Positions 60,732-64,000 of a DNA stretch of 64,000 nt are shown here, piece by piece. The notes beneath the pieces were generated by a model. That model was not told where the DNA came from and did no database searches. It was given only the letters and a program-made list of their open reading frames with translations. Location of the stretch: positions 604,849 to 668,848 of the forward strand of contig NZ_RBWX01000007.1 of the NCBI RefSeq assembly GCF_003634215.1. The letters are read 5' to 3'. Position numbers and translations under genes: made by a program. Each line of letters begins with the position of its first letter. Position 1 is the stretch's first letter. Source of the stretch: Sphingosinicella microcystinivorans (lineage in GTDB: Bacteria > Pseudomonadota > Alphaproteobacteria > Sphingomonadales > Sphingomonadaceae).

Positions 60732-62399
60732 ATGGCTACGACCTACGACGATGTTCCCAAGCACCACAAGGCAACACAGAGCGAGAAGCTCGTCATTGCC
60801 GCGTCGTCGCTTGGCACGGTGTTCGAATGGTATGATTTCTATCTTTACGGCCTTCTGGCGCTCTACATTTCGTCGCACTTCTTTTCGGGTGTGAACGAAA
60901 CGACGGGCTTCATCCTTGCGCTCGCTGCGTTCGCGGCGGGCTTCGCGGTGAGGCCCTTCGGCGCGCTCGTTTTCGGGCGCATCGGCGACATCGTGGGGCG
61001 CAAGAACACGTTCCTCGTCACCATGGGCATCATGGGCCTATCGACCTTCGCGGTCGGCCTGCTGCCATCCTATTCGTCGATCGGCGTTGCTGCGCCGTTC
61101 ATTCTCGTGGCGCTCCGGCTGCTGCAAGGCCTCGCGCTCGGCGGCGAATATGGCGGTGCGGCGACCTACGTTGCGGAGCACGCGCCGAACCACAAGCGCG
61201 GTCTCTACACAAGCTGGATCCAGACCACGGCAACGCTCGGCCTGTTCGCCGCGCTGCTCGTCGTCATCGGCATCCGTACCTTCATGGGCGAGGAAGCCTT
61301 CGCCGATTGGGGTTGGCGCATTCCTTTCCTCGTTTCGATCATCCTGCTTGCGGTTTCGATGTGGATCCGCCTGCAGCTCTCTGAAAGCCCCGTCTTTCAG
61401 AAGATGAAGGACGAGGGGAAGACGTCGAAGGCACCGCTTACCGAAGCATTCGGCAAGTGGGGCAATCTCAAGTGGGTGCTCATTGCGCTTATGGGCGCGG
61501 TCGCGGGACAGGCGGTGGTCTGGTACACGGGCCAGTTCTACGCGCTTTTCTTCCTTGAAAAGACGTTGAAGGTGGACGGCGCGACCGCCAACATCCTCAT
61601 CGCGGTAGCGCTTGCACTCGGCACGCCGTTCTTCATCTTCTTCGGCTGGCTGTCGGACAAGATCGGTCGCAAGCCGATCATCCTGACCGGCTGTCTGATC
61701 GCGGCGCTGACCTACTTCCCGCTATTCGGCGCGCTCACCAAGGCGGCGAATCCGGCACTCGCAGCGGCGCAGGCGGCGGCACCGATCAGCGTCACAGCGA
61801 ACAAGGCGGAATGCTCGTTCCAGTTCGACCCTGTCGGCAAGAACAAGTTCGACAGCTCGAGCTGCGACATCGCCAAAGCCTTTCTTGCGAAGGCGGGGCT
61901 CAACTACGAAAACGTCGAAGCTCCTGCGGGCGCCGTTGCCGAAGTCCACATCGGCGGCACGACGATCGTAGCTCCGAACCCCGCCGACGTGGCCGGTACG
62001 GAACGGGGCGCGGCAATCACGGCCTTCCAGGACCAGCTCAAGGCTGCTCTCAGCAATGCCGGTTATCCGGCAGCGGCAGATCCGGAGCAGATCAACAAGC
62101 CGATGGTGGTTGCAATCCTGTTCTTCCTCGTGCTGCTCGTGACGGCCGTGTACGGCCCGATCGCAGCGCTTCTGGTGGAGCTCTTCCCGAGCCGGATCCG
62201 CTACACCTCGATGTCGCTGCCGTATCACATCGGTAACGGCTGGTTCGGCGGCTTCCTGCCGACCACGGCCTTCGCGATGGTCGCAGCGACGGGCGATATC
62301 TACTACGGCCTCTGGTACCCTGTAGTGGTGGCGGTGATCACGCTGGTGATCGGCTTGCTGTTCCTGCCGGAAACCTTCCGTCGCGATATCGACCAGTAA
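60732..62399 (+). CDS. MHS-family MFS transporter (carboxylate/H+ symporter)
   Basis: Inner-membrane transporter of 555 residues with twelve helices. Metabolite:H+ symporter group marks: RPFGALVFGRIGDIVGRKN near residue 76, LQGLALGGEYGGAATYVAEHAPNHKRG near 132, and GWLSDKIGRKP near 300. A periplasmic insertion of about 110 residues (343-455) between helices 9 and 10 contains two Cys (ECSF and SSCD). It follows the porin by 18 bases behind GGGAGAGGAAACAGG, and an intrinsic terminator comes 21 bases after the stop. The likely substrate is a short monocarboxylate or propionate-like acid used by acs, but the specific one cannot be read from sequence. Confidence 0.9.
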   Translation: MATTYDDVPKHHKATQSEKLVIAASSLGTVFEWYDFYLYGLLALYISSHFFSGVNETTGFILALAAFAAGFAVRPFGALVFGRIGDIVGRKNTFLVTMGIMGLSTFAVGLLPSYSSIGVAAPFILVALRLLQGLALGGEYGGAATYVAEHAPNHKRGLYTSWIQTTATLGLFAALLVVIGIRTFMGEEAFADWGWRIPFLVSIILLAVSMWIRLQLSESPVFQKMKDEGKTSKAPLTEAFGKWGNLKWVLIALMGAVAGQAVVWYTGQFYALFFLEKTLKVDGATANILIAVALALGTPFFIFFGWLSDKIGRKPIILTGCLIAALTYFPLFGALTKAANPALAAAQAAAPISVTANKAECSFQFDPVGKNKFDSSSCDIAKAFLAKAGLNYENVEAPAGAVAEVHIGGTTIVAPNPADVAGTERGAAITAFQDQLKAALSNAGYPAAADPEQINKPMVVAILFFLVLLVTAVYGPIAALLVELFPSRIRYTSMSLPYHIGNGWFGGFLPTTAFAMVAATGDIYYGLWYPVVVAVITLVIGLLFLPETFRRDIDQ

Positions 62400-62420
62400 G
62401 CGTACCTCCCCATGAAACTG

Positions 62421-62452
62421 GGCGGCGATGGCAGCATCGCCGCCCTTTTCCT
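62421..62452 (+). terminator. Intrinsic terminator after the porin-transporter operon
   Basis: GGCGGCGATG - GCAG - CATCGCCGCC, a perfect ten-base-pair stem, then CTTTTCCT. It follows the MHS transporter stop by 21 bases. Confidence 0.85.
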
Positions 62453-62519
62453 TGCCTTCTTGACTCCGGCAACCCGCACGCCTAAGTCACGCGCCTTCGC
62501 AAGCGGCTCTGCCGCGAGT

Positions 62520-62594
62520 GGCCCCTTCGTCTAGCGGTCTAGGACGTCGCCCTCTCACGGCGAAAACACGGGTTCGAGTCCCGTAGGGTCACCA
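62520..62594 (+). tRNA. tRNA-Glu (CTC), with one base missing in the 3' acceptor strand
   Basis: Cloverleaf parts: acceptor 5' GGCCCCT, D-arm GTCTAGCGGTCTAGGAC, anticodon stem-loop TCGCC-CTCTCAC-GGCGA with anticodon CTC (Glu), T-arm ACGGG-TTCGAGT-CCCGT, and encoded CCA. The 3' acceptor reads AGGGTC then A-CCA: six bases instead of seven, so GGCCCCT can pair only with a bulged C. The usual sequence would be AGGGGTC. It may still fold, or it may be a damaged copy. The following 200 bases look like an integration site. Confidence 0.85.
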
Positions 62595-62656
62595 CGAAGC
62601 CTTCCCAGAGCATTCCAAAACATACCTAAGTGGCTGCTTTCCACCGTTCATTCTGG

Positions 62657-62757
62657 TATAATGTTCTCAGGCTATCCCGCTCTGGGCCGCCACCTATCCT
62701 CAATCTGATGGTATTTTTGATGGTATGTCGCGCGGGCGCGGAAGTGCGATACCATCA
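62657..62757 (+). other. Integration-site-like repeats and orphan promoter downstream of tRNA-Glu
   Basis: TGGTATAAT (extended -10, TATAAT at 62657-62662) without a gene after it. TGATGGTAT occurs at 62706-62714 and 62718-62726, and inverted (ATACCATCA) at 62749-62757. Such short arm-like repeats beside a tRNA 3' end are seen at attachment sites of P4-type integrases; no integrase gene is present here. Confidence 0.45.
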
Positions 62758-62818
62758 TGGGTTGAAGCGCCGTCCGATGCTGCGCAGGTTAAGAGTCCCC
62801 TATCTCGGAAATGTGCCC

Positions 62819-63376
62819 TCAAGCCTTGCAGCGTTCGATCCAGGCCGAGAACGCGTCGATGAAGGTTTGCACGAAATCGCGTGTGCCCTCGACCCCGATC
62901 TCACCGGCTTCGTCAAACAACTTGCCCGCACCACCGATATAGGCCTCCGGCTGCTGAAGGACGGGCATGTCGAGGAAAACGAGGCTCTGCCGGAGATGAT
63001 GGTTCGCTCCGAAGCCGCCGATCGCGCCCGGCGAGACGGTCATGACCGCCGCCGGTTTGCCACTCCACACGGATTCGCCATAGGGGCGTGACCCGACGTC
63101 AAGCGCGTTCTTGAGCGCGCCGGGGACAGAGCGGTTGTACTCCGGGGTTACGAACAACACTGCATCACTGCCGCCGACTTCGGAACGAAAGCGTTGCCAC
63201 GCCGCGGGTGCGTTCGCCTCGGCATCCTCGTTATAGAGTGTCAGGTCGCCGATCTCGACGATGTCGAGCACAAGGGATGACGGAGCGAGCCTCCCCATGG
63301 CCCGCGCCATCTTGCGGTTGAGCGAATCCTGGCGAAGGCTTCCAACGAGTACTGCCACCTGAAATTTCTTCTTCAT
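62819..63376 (-). CDS. NADPH-dependent FMN reductase family flavoprotein
   Basis: Flavodoxin-fold oxidoreductase of 185 residues (ChrR/YieF/ArsH-like group). FMN-binding parts: AVLVGSLRQDSLNRKMA near the N-terminus, VTPEYNRSVPGALKNALDVG near residue 77 and VSPGAIGGFGANHHLRQSL near 112. The ATG at 63376 follows GGAGATACGGG. It may reduce quinones, azo compounds or chromate; nothing local fixes the role. Divergent from the next open frames. Confidence 0.92.
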   Translation of the reverse strand: MKKKFQVAVLVGSLRQDSLNRKMARAMGRLAPSSLVLDIVEIGDLTLYNEDAEANAPAAWQRFRSEVGGSDAVLFVTPEYNRSVPGALKNALDVGSRPYGESVWSGKPAAVMTVSPGAIGGFGANHHLRQSLVFLDMPVLQQPEAYIGGAGKLFDEAGEIGVEGTRDFVQTFIDAFSAWIERCKA

Positions 63377-63806
63377 CCCGTATCTCCATAATCGCGTCGG
63401 TGACGGTGACCAGACAGCTACAGGATCAAACGCTTGTCATCGCCGATCGGTCCATCCTCCCGACCTACGCTGTGGTCTTCAGCGCATCTGATTTCGCCGG
63501 TATCAAGAACAGCATTTCGGGCCGACCTCCGCGCCCAATCTCGACCGTATCCCAAAACCCTCGGTGCACAGGAGCCCGACCTTCGCGCCGCGCCGTTCGA
63601 GCAGCGCGTGCAGCGCTGGAGGCAGGAACTTGCTTCGGCCAGGATTTGGCTATTTTGGAACGATTCCGTTCCGGATCGGAGACCCGAAAGGCGTGTTGGC
63701 GGAAATGCGAGCCATCTGTGGCTAATGTTGGCAGTGGCTTGAACATCAACGCAAGCGACGCCTATGCTTGCTTGATGACGGCGCCAGACCACGAGTAGAT
63801 CGAGAA
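63377..63806. other. Gap of 430 bases with a hydantoinase relic and no intact gene
   Basis: No intact gene on either strand. Open frames over both strands have no recognisable domains apart from the hydantoinase-like fragment at 63465-63625. The remainder (63377-63464 and 63626-63806) shows nothing I can name; it must hold the promoters of the flanking divergent genes. Confidence 0.6.
63465..63625 (-). pseudogene. Relic of a hydantoinase/oxoprolinase A (HyuA-like) gene
   Basis: On the minus strand one frame reads LHALLERRGAKVGLLCTEGF and the next frame continues WDTVEIGRGGRPEML, which together match the N-terminal HyuA block (ERRGAKVGLLTTRGF-RDVLEIGR-RPD). The break is a one-base deletion in the run at about 63554-63560. 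The preceding ATP-like T-V-A-T-N part is already degenerate. It is a short, frame-broken remnant. Confidence 0.5.
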
Positions 63807-64000
63807 ATGAACGCGAAAGCCCTGATCACTTCAAGCCTTGTATGGGACAATCACGGCTGTATGCCGTTGCGTCCGCTCGACCAGGATTTTTTACCGCAAC
63901 TAGAACTGTATCGGTCGAGCGGTGTCGATGTTGTGATGATCAATGTCGGGTTCGGCGAGCAGGGCGTCGAAGAGCATTTCCGGATGATCGCACACTTCCG
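63807..64000 (+). CDS. Membrane dipeptidase (peptidase M19), N-terminal part (3' end outside window)
   Basis: Open frame from ATG at 63807 to the window end, 64 residues visible. The start MNAKALITSSLVWDNHGCMP, then SSGVDVVMINVGFG and HFRMIAHF match the N-terminus of a subgroup of M19 dipeptidases in which the metal-binding H-x-D is in the WDNHG segment. Most of the catalytic domain is outside the window. It lies next to a hydantoinase relic; both are amide/peptide-bond enzymes, perhaps the remains of one catabolic cluster. Confidence 0.75.
   Translation, partial: MNAKALITSSLVWDNHGCMPLRPLDQDFLPQLELYRSSGVDVVMINVGFGEQGVEEHFRMIAHF

Noticed and set aside
62630..63091. 153-residue plus-strand frame after tRNA-Glu
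   Set aside because: Its second half is antisense to the FMN reductase, and its first half lies over integration-site-like repeats; no domain.

Overview
The window is GC-rich, densely coded alphaproteobacterial DNA, most probably from a member of the Sphingomonadales. The reasons are the density of TonB-dependent receptors (including a Caulobacter-type one), a DUF2946 protein paired with a siderophore receptor and a PepSY protein, SapC and IalB family proteins, a CrbS/CrbR-type acetate switch, and a class A RNase P RNA. No rRNA, CRISPR array or complete insertion sequence was seen. The assignment rests on gene content and base composition only.

Layout. (1) 1-2819: the 3' end of an RND efflux permease and its outer-membrane lipoprotein. 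2867-4357: a HerA-like ATPase. (2) 4361-7704: a Caulobacter-type TonB receptor overlapping a gene for a secreted propeller-like protein. (3) 7804-12889: an Lrp/AsnC regulator divergent from an aminotransferase - fused E1 - E2 operon for amino-acid/2-oxo-acid oxidation. (4) 12899-17164: entericidin-like lipoprotein, DUF2946 protein, siderophore-type TonB receptor and PepSY membrane protein, probably metal uptake. (5) 17124-19111: an acyl-CoA dehydrogenase-type flavoprotein divergent from an HxlR regulator, with a candidate operator between. (6) 19129-23485: two SPFH/NfeD-type membrane-domain operons (YqiK/YqiJ and QmcA/NfeD) on either side of rnpB. (7) 23557-27919: a CitE-like lyase, a ZnuD-like zinc receptor, methylmalonyl-CoA epimerase and TesB thioesterase. 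(8) 27922-35810: NhaA, a METTL7-like methyltransferase, a TetR regulator, a lipoprotein formylglycine-generating enzyme and two Cys-type sulfatases with a GST between them. (9) 35886-51585: a two-partner secretion operon (SapC, TpsB, IalB, and a 3734-residue TpsA adhesin) with an EAL phosphodiesterase gene upstream. (10) 51718-53148: a mosaic tyrosine recombinase in AT-richer DNA and a DUF488 protein. (11) 53226-62399: a CrbS-like SLC5-histidine kinase, a CrbR-like regulator directly behind acs, and divergent porin and MHS-transporter genes, with twin palindromes in the shared promoter region. (12) 62520-64000: a tRNA-Glu(CTC) gene lacking one acceptor base, integration-site-like repeats, an FMN reductase, a hydantoinase relic and the start of an M19 dipeptidase.

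How the genes work together. Several blocks read as regulator plus target: Lrp with the 2-oxo-acid dehydrogenase operon, HxlR with the flavoprotein, and CrbS/CrbR with acs and probably carboxylate uptake. The sulfatase block holds both substrate enzymes and their activator: both sulfatases carry C-A-P-S-R and the FGE-like lipoprotein keeps both active-site cysteines. The two-partner secretion block is a surface-adhesion operon with a c-di-GMP phosphodiesterase beside it. Candidates for something undescribed are the twin 12-bp palindromes at the acs promoter, the hairpin that buries the ribosome-binding site of mce, the FG-GAP-like/YDG adhesin with an IalB gene inside its secretion operon, and the mosaic integrase.
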